Assembly (NCBI GenBank): GCA_964530825.1
Contig: CAZHCA010000022.1
Location: 12,668-76,667 of the forward strand
Length of the DNA stretch: 64,000 nt
DNA from: CAZHCA01 sp964530825
GTDB lineage: Bacteria; Bacteroidota; Bacteroidia; Chitinophagales; Saprospiraceae
Direction: 5' to 3'
Part shown: positions 8,511 to 17,554 of the stretch, one piece after another
How the letters are laid out: the number at the start of each line of letters is the position of its first letter
How positions within the stretch are numbered: the first letter of the stretch is position 1
Translations under genes and position numbers: made by a program
Notes under the pieces: model-generated
What the model was told of the DNA's origin: nothing
Seen by the model: only the letters and a program-made list of their open reading frames with translations
The model's database searches: none

Positions 8511-9218
8511 TTACTGTGTAAAACGATAGTACAGCATTGCGCCGACTAAAATATAGGCATCGTTGGCGTCGGGATTACCCGATTCCGAGACGCCGTCGAG
8601 ATAATCGGAAAAAGCAAAGCGAACGCCACCGTCGACCGCAATCGTAAATTTTGAATCAAGGTCAATTTTTAACCCCAACCCCACCGGTAAAATAAAGGAG
8701 GTTTTGGTAGACCCCGCATTCCGGTCGGCCATTATTCCCGGTAAAAGAGACTCCCCTTCATAACCGGAATAATCGGTATTTAAATTCAGAAAGCTCAAGC
8801 CGACCCCAGCGTACAGATAAGGCGATACCAGTTTATCCATAAACTTATTGCCATCGGCATCGGAGAAATAGCGCTTACCACCAAAAGGCTCCCACTCAAC
8901 CAGGCTGGAGAGTTCGACGTAGTTGGTTTTGAAAGTGAAGTTCCGGCCCTCTAGGTCGCTGTAATCCGCGTCGCGCCCCTTGAGCTGGCCGTAGGTCAAA
9001 TTGGTGCGCATGCCGATCTGCTCGGTGATGTAGATTTGCCCGGCTACGCCTACCGCTATTCCCGTTTGGCTTAAATTGGGCGTTGAAGAACTGACCATGT
9101 CTCCCATATAATGACTGCTACCAACGTAAATACCGCCTGCCCAGGTATCAAGTTGTGCCCAAAGGCAAAAGGGTATTCCGGTAAGCACGATCAGCGTATA
9201 CAATAGTTTCATTCTCAT
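8511..9218 (-). CDS. DUF6089-type outer-membrane beta-barrel protein
   Basis: A 235-aa exported barrel protein. A signal peptide (residues 1-21, ending FCLWAQ) is followed by strand-rich sequence with the pattern seen in DUF6089 proteins: a GxYVGSSHYMGDM opening, SSLVEWEPFGGKR in the middle, PYLYAGVGLSFLN, and the late motif FSDYLDGVS before a final strand ending YYRFTQ. Two nearby genes (9454-11139 and 51759-52610) share these landmarks, so this is a local paralogue family. It probably lies in the outer membrane with unknown ligand or partner. The upstream 235 bp separate it from the OmpA fusion gene on the same strand. Its own terminator follows at 8431-8459. Confidence 0.75.
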   Translation of the reverse strand: MRMKLLYTLIVLTGIPFCLWAQLDTWAGGIYVGSSHYMGDMVSSSTPNLSQTGIAVGVAGQIYITEQIGMRTNLTYGQLKGRDADYSDLEGRNFTFKTNYVELSSLVEWEPFGGKRYFSDADGNKFMDKLVSPYLYAGVGLSFLNLNTDYSGYEGESLLPGIMADRNAGSTKTSFILPVGLGLKIDLDSKFTIAVDGGVRFAFSDYLDGVSESGNPDANDAYILVGAMLYYRFTQ

Positions 9219-9453
9219 CGGTTTTGCAGCAAGTAAAATGGTCTTTCTGCAGGCTTTATAAATAGCCAGCTGATTGTTTTCTGATGGATATGCAGGGATT
9301 TAAGCTATCAGAGCAGGCAGGGTAGTCGAAAAAGCTTAGCGCTTGTGTAATGCCCGAAAAGATTTTTTAATACCGGTACCAAAAATTTACGGGGTTTTCT
9401 GGACACGCATTGTAAAATAACGCACTTAAAAGTTTTTTTCAAAGAAAAATCTG

Positions 9454-11139
9454 CTATTCTTCCGCCGGCTCCTCCTGGTGGTCAACCATTTGGATATCAA
9501 ATTCTACCCGCCGGTTCAGGCGGCGACCTTCGGCCGTACTGTTATCCCCAATGGGATTGCTTTCGCCCAGGCCGGCGAAATTCATCCGCCCGCTGGCAAT
9601 GCCGGCATCGACGAGGTAGTCGAAACAAGCTTTTGCGCGGCGTTCGGATAGCTTCTGGTTGCTTTCAGCTTTGCCCTGGTCGTCGGTATACCCTCGAATG
9701 CTCAAAAAATACTGCGGGTATTTTTTCAAAACTAAAGCCAACTGGTCTAGGATAGCCTCCGATTCTTCGGTCAGGTCGCTACTACCGGTGCGAAACTGTA
9801 CTTCTTTCTGCGCCGTAAGGAAAACCTTTTTCTCTTCGGGCTCCATCTCGGGGCATCCCTGCATGGCTGCCGTACCTTTCAGGTCCGGACAGCGGTCGAA
9901 AGGGTCGGCTAGGCCATCGCCATCGGTATCGGGGCACCCAGTGAACCCGACAGTATCCGGTACCTCCGGGCAGTAATCGTCGCGGTCCAGGATGCCGTCA
10001 CAGTCGGTATCGGGAAGCGGACAACCTCCCTGGGCTACCAGTCCCGCTTCAGTCGGACAGGGGTCCAGGTGATCGGCAAAGGTATCGCCGTCGGTGTCCG
10101 GACAACCGTCCAGTTCGACTAGCCCGGCTTGGTCGGGACATACGTCCAGGCTATCGCGAACGCAATCAAAATCGCGGTCGGGACACCCTTCAGTCGCGTC
10201 GTAGCCGAAAATTTCAGGGCACTGGTCCAGGATGTCCATGATGTCATCACCGTCGGTATCCGGACAGCCGTTGAACACGTACTCGCCGGCAATATTGGGG
10301 CACACGTCTTCGGCATCCTCTACCCCGTCGCCGTCCATATCGGGACACCCCTTGGCGCTGACCGCACCAACGAAACGCGGGCAAGCATCTTCTTTATCGA
10401 CAATGCCGTCGCCATCGCTGTCTTTGGCATCGAAGCGAAAGGTAGCACTGGCAGCCCCCAACCAGTACCAATCATTGGTCTCGGCATTTCCAAGCAAGCT
10501 GACGCCATCGAGATAGTCGGTAAAATTGTAGTTTGCAGCCAGGTGCACCCCCAGGGTAAAGGCGCGACTAAAATCAAATTTCAGTCCGCCGCCGATCGTC
10601 GTACTGGGGTTAAAAGAAGGTTCCCCGGCTCGGCGTTCGTTCTCTACCTTCGTCATCAATTCCTCGAGTTCGTCCTCTGAAATGGGTAGGCTGGGATTGT
10701 ACGATCCGAATACGACATCCGTGTTACGATGAATGAAGCCGCCCCCTATAAAGCCGTAGGGCGTAACTTTTTTGGTAAATTTAAACGGTTCCTGATGGCG
10801 TTTGTGGCCGAAGGGATCCCATTCGATCATCCCGTTAAGCTCGTGCAGGGTGGTGGTGAAGCGGTAACGCCGCTCCTGGGTGGCCGTCAGATCGGAGTTG
10901 CTGTCATTGCCGCTGAGTTGCCCGCGCACCCCCTGTAACCGGAAAGAGAAATTGGGATTGAAATACCAACGGCTGAAAATGCCGTAAGCAAGATTCGTCT
11001 CTTCCGGTACCGGGTATATTTCGGGTACTAAATCGCCCTGGTAGTTCATTCCCCCCAAAATGACCCCGGCCTCCCATTTGGACTGCGCCCCCAGTAGCAG
11101 AGGCCCCCAAATGAGAAAAGCTAGGATGTAGTTTCTCAT
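9454..11139 (-). CDS. DUF6089 barrel - TSP3 repeats - OmpA fusion protein
   Basis: A 561-aa three-part envelope protein. After a signal peptide (1-19) comes a DUF6089-like barrel (about 20-237; GMIEWDPFGHKR, FTDYLDGVS). It is followed by seven thrombospondin type 3-like calcium repeats (about 238-430; units such as DSDGDGIVDKEDACP, each closed by Cys-Pro). The C-terminal OmpA domain (about 445-550) shows GYTDDQGKAESNQKLSERRA and LNRRVEFDI, which bind peptidoglycan. The architecture resembles OprF-type proteins: a barrel in the outer membrane, a Ca-stabilised stalk and a murein anchor, so a structural tether is likely. The tail is acidic (HQEEPAEE). The 364 bp upstream hold the candidate origin region. 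Confidence 0.87.
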   Translation of the reverse strand: MRNYILAFLIWGPLLLGAQSKWEAGVILGGMNYQGDLVPEIYPVPEETNLAYGIFSRWYFNPNFSFRLQGVRGQLSGNDSNSDLTATQERRYRFTTTLHELNGMIEWDPFGHKRHQEPFKFTKKVTPYGFIGGGFIHRNTDVVFGSYNPSLPISEDELEELMTKVENERRAGEPSFNPSTTIGGGLKFDFSRAFTLGVHLAANYNFTDYLDGVSLLGNAETNDWYWLGAASATFRFDAKDSDGDGIVDKEDACPRFVGAVSAKGCPDMDGDGVEDAEDVCPNIAGEYVFNGCPDTDGDDIMDILDQCPEIFGYDATEGCPDRDFDCVRDSLDVCPDQAGLVELDGCPDTDGDTFADHLDPCPTEAGLVAQGGCPLPDTDCDGILDRDDYCPEVPDTVGFTGCPDTDGDGLADPFDRCPDLKGTAAMQGCPEMEPEEKKVFLTAQKEVQFRTGSSDLTEESEAILDQLALVLKKYPQYFLSIRGYTDDQGKAESNQKLSERRAKACFDYLVDAGIASGRMNFAGLGESNPIGDNSTAEGRRLNRRVEFDIQMVDHQEEPAEE

Positions 11140-11503
11140 GGAATCACACTTTTGCTAAATACCAATATGTAAGTACTAAAGTTAAACGGGGTTTCTCTTT
11201 AAATGGTACGCCTTAGAATCAAAAAATGGCGAACAGCAAGGCTGCCCGCCACAAGTATCAGTAAGTTAACAAGAAAGGGATCAGTAAGACCGATCTTTTA
11301 ATTCCTATGCCGTTTGGCAAATATGTTTCTTTCCTTTATTTGCTCCCCAAAATAAATAATTTGTGAATACTTTGGAAGTCAGTTATCCACATTTCGTGAA
11401 CAACTTAACTAAGTAATTGAAATTCAAAATCTTATAAAATTAATTAATTTTCCACATTGTGGATAACCGGTGAAATCTGTGGAAAAGTGGCCGATAAGCC
11501 AAT
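11140..11503. other. Candidate chromosomal replication origin (DnaA-box cluster with AT-rich stretch)
   Basis: This 364-bp gap has no plausible gene. It carries two perfect DnaA boxes: TTATCCACA at 11383-11391 and, on the other strand, TGTGGATAA at 11458-11466. Two one-mismatch boxes accompany them: TTTTCCACA at 11448-11456 and TGTGGAAAA at 11478-11486. The middle pair faces each other across a single base, forming a dyad at 11448-11466. Between the first and second boxes, 11401-11450 has only 7 G/C in 50 bases, a good candidate unwinding element. Bacteroidota origins need not lie beside dnaA. The alternative is a DnaA-regulated promoter or chance clustering. The gap also must hold the promoter of the leftward OmpA fusion gene. 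Confidence 0.55.
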
Positions 11504-12451
11504 TCAAAACAGGCGCTTGCGCTGAAAGTACCATCCTAATGCCAAACTAAGTAGCAGGGCCAGAATAATGATGAAGTACATCGCATAGGGGTTTTGTTCG
11601 AAGGGAAGGGGTACGTTCATGCCGTAGAAACTGGCCACCAGTGTCGGCACGGTTAAGAAAATGGTAATGAGTGTCAGCCGGTGGATCGTCACGTTCATAT
11701 TATTGCTGATAATTGAAGCGTACGTATCCATTGTACCACTCAGGATATTACTGTACACATTCGCCATCTCCAGCGCCTGCCCGTTATCGATGATAATATC
11801 TTCAAAGAGATCGGCCTTTTCCTCATCCTGTCGGATGTGGAGGAAATCGGTCCGTTTCATCTTCATCTTCAGCAGTTCATTAGCATTGAGCGAGTTGAGA
11901 AAATATACGTAGCTCTTTTCGATAGCCAGCAGTTGTTGCAGTTCGCGGTTGCGGCTGGCATGGTATAATTCCTGTTCGATCAGGTTTCGCTTCAGGTTGA
12001 GCTTTTTGAGGCAGGTAAGAAAGCGATACACGTTTTGCTCCAGGATATGCAGGATAAAGAGCGTTTCGTCTTCAGGGTCGAAATTTTTCACCTTATCTTC
12101 CAGAAAGCGGCGCAACACAGGGTTTTCGGTCGAGGTGATCGTGATGACGTTATCGGGGGTCAGGATGATGCCGATCGGGATGGTGAGGTAAATAGCGTCA
12201 TTATCGTCTTCCTCTTCATTGAGGATCGGCGTGTTGATCAAAATCAGCCGTACATCTTCTTCCCGCTCGTAGCGCGAACGCTCATCGATATCCAGGGAAT
12301 CGGTTAGAAAATCCAGCGGCACATCAAAACGCTGCGCAATTTCCTCCAACTCTTCCTGGCTAAATGGAGGGGCTACGTTTACCCAACAACCGTGGATAGG
12401 GCCTTCCAATTCTTTTAACCGTCCGTCAAATTTTGCATAGTACCTTACCAT
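11504..12451 (-). CDS. corA: CorA family divalent cation transporter
   Basis: A 315-aa CorA-type Mg2+ (or Co2+/Ni2+) channel. The long N-terminal cytoplasmic part, with an acidic stretch (LNEEEDDNDAIYL), leads through a long helix to two C-terminal transmembrane segments (about 255-275 and 290-310). The signature YGMN sits at residues 276-279, between the helices, as the selectivity loop of the pentameric channel. The C-terminus is basic (FQRKRLF), consistent with both ends inside. It is leftward and transcribed toward the candidate origin. The ion specificity cannot be decided from sequence. A paralogous zinc exporter such as ZntB is less likely given the intact GMN. Confidence 0.9.
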   Translation of the reverse strand: MVRYYAKFDGRLKELEGPIHGCWVNVAPPFSQEELEEIAQRFDVPLDFLTDSLDIDERSRYEREEDVRLILINTPILNEEEDDNDAIYLTIPIGIILTPDNVITITSTENPVLRRFLEDKVKNFDPEDETLFILHILEQNVYRFLTCLKKLNLKRNLIEQELYHASRNRELQQLLAIEKSYVYFLNSLNANELLKMKMKRTDFLHIRQDEEKADLFEDIIIDNGQALEMANVYSNILSGTMDTYASIISNNMNVTIHRLTLITIFLTVPTLVASFYGMNVPLPFEQNPYAMYFIIILALLLSLALGWYFQRKRLF

Positions 12452-12575
12452 AATTGCACTTTACCCGAGTCGTTCCGAGGTCGTGCACAATATTACGATT
12501 TCTTATCGGCCCCCACAATGGAGGAAAAAAAGGGGGACGCCAGGATTATGCCGGCATTTTCAAAAAAGCAAGGCT

Positions 12576-13316
12576 TCAGCTGGCACTTTGTAGTTGTTCG
12601 GCGTAGTGCGCATAATCGTTTAAGTCGGGTCGGCTATTGCGGCTCCAGACGGGCCGTTGACCGTTTCGCAGGCGGTAGTAATCGGTAATGATATCAGCTT
12701 GCTGTTCGTAGTTGAAATCGAGTAACCGCTTGCCGGTCAGCCGGCCACGGCTCAGGGCTTCGGCACCGCCGTAATCATATCCCTCTTCCGAGACCAGCGC
12801 CCGGAGGGCGCGGGGGATGTAAGCTATGCCTACCCGCTGGTATTGCCACACGTGTACCAGCTCGTGAATGAGAATCGCGTCCGTCATAGGCCCCCAACTA
12901 TTAATAGTGAAAAAACTCACGTAGCAGTAGCGCCCCTGCCGGGGTCCTAGCCAGGCGCGTTCGTCGAGGCGCACCCGCCGATAATTGACACGTTCACCAA
13001 AAACAGAACGCGCCAGTTTTAGCTCGCGGTCCGTCAATCCTCTGGTATTAAATTTAACCCAGTCGGCGACCGTTTCGTACAACTCCACTACACCCGAAAG
13101 GTCTAGCACGTAAAGGGCCGCCTCTATCCACCAGAAAAACGCACCCTCCGCACTGTGCCGACCACCTCCCAGGCTGCGCACCCCCGAGCCGAAATGCATG
13201 GCCGTGCGCAACAAGCGTCGGGGCAACAGCCAAATAACCTGACTTGCCCGGTAAACGGTAAGGGTGAGTTTAGCAGCAACTTGTCGCCCAAGCCACCGCA
13301 GCGTATCGGTGCGCAT
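12576..13316 (-). CDS. Putative zinc metallopeptidase-like protein (HExxH, DUF4157/Vgr-related type)
   Basis: A 246-aa protein with a metallopeptidase-type motif HELVHVWQYQ (His151, Glu152, His155) and a downstream NYEQQADIITDYY segment whose Glu204 could be the third metal ligand. The pairing of HELxHVWQ with an EQQADI segment resembles proteins annotated as Vgr-related or DUF4157, a family often seen near contractile injection systems; no such system is visible here. The N-terminus is basic and amphipathic without a clear signal peptide. Its start overlaps the permease stop (TAATG), so it is translated after the LolC/E-like gene. Catalytic activity is unproven; many family members may be structural or autoprocessing. 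Confidence 0.6.
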   Translation of the reverse strand: MRTDTLRWLGRQVAAKLTLTVYRASQVIWLLPRRLLRTAMHFGSGVRSLGGGRHSAEGAFFWWIEAALYVLDLSGVVELYETVADWVKFNTRGLTDRELKLARSVFGERVNYRRVRLDERAWLGPRQGRYCYVSFFTINSWGPMTDAILIHELVHVWQYQRVGIAYIPRALRALVSEEGYDYGGAEALSRGRLTGKRLLDFNYEQQADIITDYYRLRNGQRPVWSRNSRPDLNDYAHYAEQLQSAS

Positions 13317-14614
13317 TATTTAAAACTAATAGCCTTGACCGGACTAATGCGGGTTACCAAATAGGATGGCAACAATAAAAACAATAGGGTAATCAGCAAG
13401 GTTCCGAGATTCAGGAGCAGAATGGTCCAGATGTTTAACTCAATCGGCGCTACCGATAGATAGTAATTCTCCTCCGACAGCTTAATGGGCTGAAAGTACT
13501 CTTGAATCAAACAAAGCCCGATCCCAATGATGTTGCCCCACACTAGCCCCAGCACAATAATGTAACCGGCATAGTATAGAAAAATCTTGCGGATCTTCCA
13601 GTTGGAACTGCCAAGCGCTTTCAAAATACCGATCATTTTGGTGCGTTCCAAAATCAAAATGAGTAAGGCTGTCACCATATTGATGATAGCTACTATGACC
13701 ATTAGACTCAGGATGACCACCTCGTTGATATTCTGCAATTCGAGCCATTCAAATATTTCGGGCAATTTATCGCGTATGGTCTCTGCGTACAGGTCTGGGG
13801 GCAGGCGTTCGAAATAAATGTACTCGGCCATGGGTTGCAGATCGTCGATATCCTCAATAAAAACCTCGAACCCCCCTACCTGATTTTCGCTCCACCCCAT
13901 CAGTTGTTGGATTTTGCGCAAATCGACCAGCGCAAATTTTTTGTCGTATTCTTCCAGCCCGGTTTTGTAAATTCCGGCAATCTGAAAGCGGCGACGCAGC
14001 TGCGCCCCTTCCTTTACAAAGTGAACGATGAAGAAATCGCTGGTATCTACTCGCAGCCGGTCGGCAGTTTGCTGGCTGATCAGGATTTCGCCCGAAGGCT
14101 CTTCCTGGCCAACCTCCAATCGACGCCCTTTTTTCAGGTACTGCTCCATAAAGGTCCAATCAAAGTCCTGGCCGATGCCTTTCAGAATAATACCTTCGAT
14201 TTCGTCGCCGGCCTTGATAATCCCTGGATAGAGCGCAAAAGCCTGCACGTGACGGACCCCGCCTTCAGTGGAGCGCATGCGCTCTACTTCCTGACCAAAC
14301 CAATTTTCCCAAACCGGATATTCGACTGCCTTCACGGTATCCAAGTGGGGATAAAAAAGCTGATCGACACTGACCGGCTGCATGTCCAACAGGTCGGAAT
14401 AAATGCCGGTGGCAGTAATGTGAATGTGGCCCCAGAAGCCAAAAATTTTTGAGCTGATCTCATTTTTGAATCCCGCAATAAGAGCGGATGCGCTGATCAT
14501 GACGGTCATGCTCAGCGCAATGGCCACGATAGCAATTCTTATGATGACGCGAGCGAAAGATTGTTCGCCCGAGCGCGCTACTTTACGCGCAATGAAAAGT
14601 TCGGTATTTTTCAT
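13316..14614 (-). CDS. ABC transporter permease, LolC/LolE-MacB (FtsX) type
   Basis: A 432-aa membrane protein with the LolC/E layout. There is one N-terminal transmembrane helix (about 24-46), a large periplasmic domain (about 47-295), and three C-terminal helices (about 300-430) containing the FtsX pattern (ILERTKMIGILKALGSSNWKIRKIF). In Gram-negatives such permeases pair with LolD to release lipoproteins from the inner membrane toward LolA. No ATPase gene adjoins it, so the partner must be encoded elsewhere. It begins 36 bp after the T9SS cargo gene stop and ends overlapping the metallopeptidase-like gene, suggesting a leftward operon. Lipoprotein release is the best guess; a MacB-like function is possible. 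Confidence 0.85.
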   Translation of the reverse strand: MKNTELFIARKVARSGEQSFARVIIRIAIVAIALSMTVMISASALIAGFKNEISSKIFGFWGHIHITATGIYSDLLDMQPVSVDQLFYPHLDTVKAVEYPVWENWFGQEVERMRSTEGGVRHVQAFALYPGIIKAGDEIEGIILKGIGQDFDWTFMEQYLKKGRRLEVGQEEPSGEILISQQTADRLRVDTSDFFIVHFVKEGAQLRRRFQIAGIYKTGLEEYDKKFALVDLRKIQQLMGWSENQVGGFEVFIEDIDDLQPMAEYIYFERLPPDLYAETIRDKLPEIFEWLELQNINEVVILSLMVIVAIINMVTALLILILERTKMIGILKALGSSNWKIRKIFLYYAGYIIVLGLVWGNIIGIGLCLIQEYFQPIKLSEENYYLSVAPIELNIWTILLLNLGTLLITLLFLLLPSYLVTRISPVKAISFK

Positions 14615-14650
14615 AAGCTGTCTCCCAAAAGTACAGCTTATCGATCAAAA

Positions 14651-17398
14651 TTATTGTTTCACCACCAATTGATGCACAGGAGCACCTTCAATTATGAGTG
14701 ATATTTGATAAGTGCCGGCAGGTAACTGGTCTACCGGCCACTGTTCGGTATGCTGACCAGCGGGCAGTCGGCACTCGGTGGCCCGAACGACCCGGCCCTC
14801 CAGATCCGACAAGCGAATTTGTACGCGCCTGTCCTCGGGCAGTTCGAACTCCAGACGCAGTACCGAACGCACCGGGTTGGGCTGTACCTTTAAGTTTACC
14901 GCACCGGAGACATGGGGAGTGGTCCGGAACTCGAGCGGACGGGACTGGTGGTCCTCCTGCCAAACGGTGGCCTCTTGCAGTTGTAAGGCCGTTGCTGCAC
15001 GACCGTTTCGTCGCACAGCAACGTCGAGATGAAACAAGGGAGTTTCCCTGGATAGGGCCGCATGTTCTCGGTACCAGGCCATGGGCAGGATACCCGCTGC
15101 GAGGGATTCGTCATTCCAGCTTTTTTCCAGAAGCTGCCCAGGTAAAACACGCAACACTTGCAGTTGGTCCGGATCGATCCGTAACCGGCCCTGCGCAGCC
15201 ACCCATTGACCTGCATTACCATAGATTGGTAGCCGTACCCGGTCGCCCGCACGCAGCATTCGATCGGCTGTTTCTAAATAGGCAGACGGCTGGCTGCTGC
15301 GCGGTTCTGCCTCCATGGCATCGCCGCTCAAATCCCCCACTTTAATGGCCACCAGTTGCAAATGGGGCATGCGGTCGGATCGGTCCACTTCGACGGGCAG
15401 ATCATCGGAAAAGAGCCTGATATCGCGGGCTTTGAAGTCGGCCGGAGCTACCCGCCAGGCCGAATTGCCAGGGAAGGTATCGGTATACCCCAGGATGGTT
15501 TTTTGCATTTGTACCAAGTCAAAAGTCGACGTTTTTCCGTCGGCATTCACATCGGCTGCCAGCAACAAAAAAGGATCTGCAATTGGCGCGATTTGTAAGA
15601 TATGCCGATACAGAATCAGCATGTCCAGACTACTGACGCCCCGCAGCGCGTCATCCTCGTAAGTCGCCCGAATGCGGTAATCTCCGCCGGGCGGCAGATG
15701 GGGCAGTTCGAAATTGCCCTCGGCATCCGTTACGGTCTGCGCATTCCGGTCGCCGGTTAGCAGGATGTTGACGTCGGCCATTCCCTGCCCGGACGCATTA
15801 ACCACTTGCCCATGCACCAAGGGCGACGCCTGGCCAGTGCAGGCCAGTCCCTGGTTATCCTGGATGTCGATTGTCGTCTCGCACCAGTCGTGATTGCCTT
15901 GGGAATCCCAGGCGTGAATTTCCACAAAAACCAGCCCAGTGTCGGCACAGGTAAAGACCAGTTTTTTACGGTCGCGATCGACCACGTCCCGTCCTTGCGG
16001 ATCGGGCACAACGTCTGGTACCAGATTAATGGAAAAATCAGTCACCGTGACGCCATCCTGCCCGTTACAGTCGGTAACAGGCGAAGCGATAAAGTCACTG
16101 GCCGAAACCTCGCCAAGGCCGACGCCGGCGTGCAAGCTATCGGGCATAAGCTGCAGCGAAAGCCCCTCGATACAAATGGGCGCCGGTCCTTTGCAATCAA
16201 CTACAGAAAAAGGAATGGAAGTCTTGATCAGGTTGCCGCAGTTATCGCGGGCAGTAACCACGAAACGGTGGCTGCCCTGGGGAAACGTACCCTGCACCTG
16301 GAAATTTGGCCATTCGCCGCTCAGGGCTCCATCAAGTGGCGCTAAGTTCCCGCTTAAAAATGGATCCAATTCGACGGATACCGAACCGTTGGGCGAGCAG
16401 GAATCGGTTACAGTAAAGGGATAGACGACCTCGCCCGGGCATCCATCTTCGACTGCGTTACTGAAGCTACAAAAAGGAGCTAGGTCACCAAATTCGACCG
16501 CTGGCTTCTCATCGTCGTAGACTTTTATGATTTGGACATAAGAATAATAGCCCAGGGCGGCACGGTTGTAAAACTTCCGGCTGGGTTCCGTTACGTCGGG
16601 CAGATCGAAAAAGCGCGATTGAACTTTGTCGAGCGGCTCATCGGTATAAAATCCGTTAGCGAGGTTGCGATCATCATCGATAAAGAGCTGTCCGTAGCTA
16701 TCGCCCTGGTGGTCGGCGCCGGCGGTACGGATCAGCCAGAAGGGTTTGTCGCCGGGCTTACCGTTATCGTCGAAGTCGCGGTAGAGATCCCAGGGTTCCT
16801 CCGGATAATGGCCGTCGTACTCACACCAATTGATAACCTGGTGCGTGCGAAAAATTTTGTAACACTCCTCGCCGGTCCCCTGCAGGCGTTGATCTGAAGT
16901 GTTGACCGCCAGTAGGTCACAACCGATTTCGTAATAGGCCAATCCCTCCGGTTCTGGGGCGCTGCACACCGCTTCGGCATCGGCCGGAAAACGAATCTGG
17001 TAATGGTGAAAATCTTTGATGGTAATCAATTGGGAACACTCCTCTACCGGTTGGTGCGGATCGTCCCATTTGAAAGATTGAAACCGGCGATGGACCGTAC
17101 CCACGCCGCACTGATTGATGTCAACCAGCGGGGGACGTTCTTCGATGTATACCCCGCCGACGCCGGCCGCAACTTTGGCTTTTCCAAAAGTATTTTGCAG
17201 TTCCTGAATATCGTAAAAATTGATACGCGCTTCGTAATCGGTACACCGCAGCACGACATCAGCCGGCGGTTTACAAAAACCACTGAACGGAACTTCGTCA
17301 TCCGCTCGTCCAAAAGAGGTCCAGGCTGGGAATATCAACAGGAAAACGAGTACGATCAGGCTGGATTGGGAACCAACGAAGAGGTTTTGGGCATTCAT
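14651..17398 (-). CDS. Large secreted protein with HYR-like, carboxypeptidase-regulatory and dockerin-like domains and T9SS sorting domain
   Basis: A 915-aa exported protein. It has an N-terminal signal segment (about 1-32) and a long Cys-containing region with HYR/Ig-like features around 300-530 (e.g. FVVTARDNCGN). A carboxypeptidase regulatory-like domain (about 535-605; VHGQVVNASGQGMADVNI, DAEGNFELPHLPPG) follows. Next is an EF-hand/dockerin-like segment near 610-640 (ADVNADGKTSTFDLVQMQ). The end is a type A T9SS C-terminal sorting domain (about 833-915: VQPNPVRSVLRLEF ... LPAGTYQISL). T9SS cargo is exported across the outer membrane and attached or released there. The function is probably adhesive or structural; no catalytic motif was seen. 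It is the first gene of the leftward run ending at 12576. Confidence 0.8.
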   Translation of the reverse strand: MNAQNLFVGSQSSLIVLVFLLIFPAWTSFGRADDEVPFSGFCKPPADVVLRCTDYEARINFYDIQELQNTFGKAKVAAGVGGVYIEERPPLVDINQCGVGTVHRRFQSFKWDDPHQPVEECSQLITIKDFHHYQIRFPADAEAVCSAPEPEGLAYYEIGCDLLAVNTSDQRLQGTGEECYKIFRTHQVINWCEYDGHYPEEPWDLYRDFDDNGKPGDKPFWLIRTAGADHQGDSYGQLFIDDDRNLANGFYTDEPLDKVQSRFFDLPDVTEPSRKFYNRAALGYYSYVQIIKVYDDEKPAVEFGDLAPFCSFSNAVEDGCPGEVVYPFTVTDSCSPNGSVSVELDPFLSGNLAPLDGALSGEWPNFQVQGTFPQGSHRFVVTARDNCGNLIKTSIPFSVVDCKGPAPICIEGLSLQLMPDSLHAGVGLGEVSASDFIASPVTDCNGQDGVTVTDFSINLVPDVVPDPQGRDVVDRDRKKLVFTCADTGLVFVEIHAWDSQGNHDWCETTIDIQDNQGLACTGQASPLVHGQVVNASGQGMADVNILLTGDRNAQTVTDAEGNFELPHLPPGGDYRIRATYEDDALRGVSSLDMLILYRHILQIAPIADPFLLLAADVNADGKTSTFDLVQMQKTILGYTDTFPGNSAWRVAPADFKARDIRLFSDDLPVEVDRSDRMPHLQLVAIKVGDLSGDAMEAEPRSSQPSAYLETADRMLRAGDRVRLPIYGNAGQWVAAQGRLRIDPDQLQVLRVLPGQLLEKSWNDESLAAGILPMAWYREHAALSRETPLFHLDVAVRRNGRAATALQLQEATVWQEDHQSRPLEFRTTPHVSGAVNLKVQPNPVRSVLRLEFELPEDRRVQIRLSDLEGRVVRATECRLPAGQHTEQWPVDQLPAGTYQISLIIEGAPVHQLVVKQ

Positions 17399-17523
17399 GA
17401 TTATAATCTGTTAGCGTGGAATATCTTATGCCGTAATCATAAAGAATTTAGGGAAAGAATGCAATACCCCGGTCAGGGTAAATCCGATGGATGGTATGGA
17501 CGATGATTCTTCAGCAAAAATTC

Positions 17524-17531
17524 TAAATTTG
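17524..17531 (+). promoter_or_regulatory. Possible -7 element (TAnnTTTG) of tyrS
   Basis: TAAATTTG matches the Bacteroidota -7 consensus TAnnTTTG and lies 24 bp before the tyrS ATG. No TTTG was found at the -33 distance. Confidence 0.35.
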
Positions 17532-17554
17532 TTTGCCGAAAAAATCGCCGCCGC

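Noticed and set aside
12576..13316. Possible extracellular contractile injection system hinted at by a DUF4157/Vgr-related-type protein
   Set aside because: No sheath, tube, baseplate, spike or AAA gene is present anywhere in the window.
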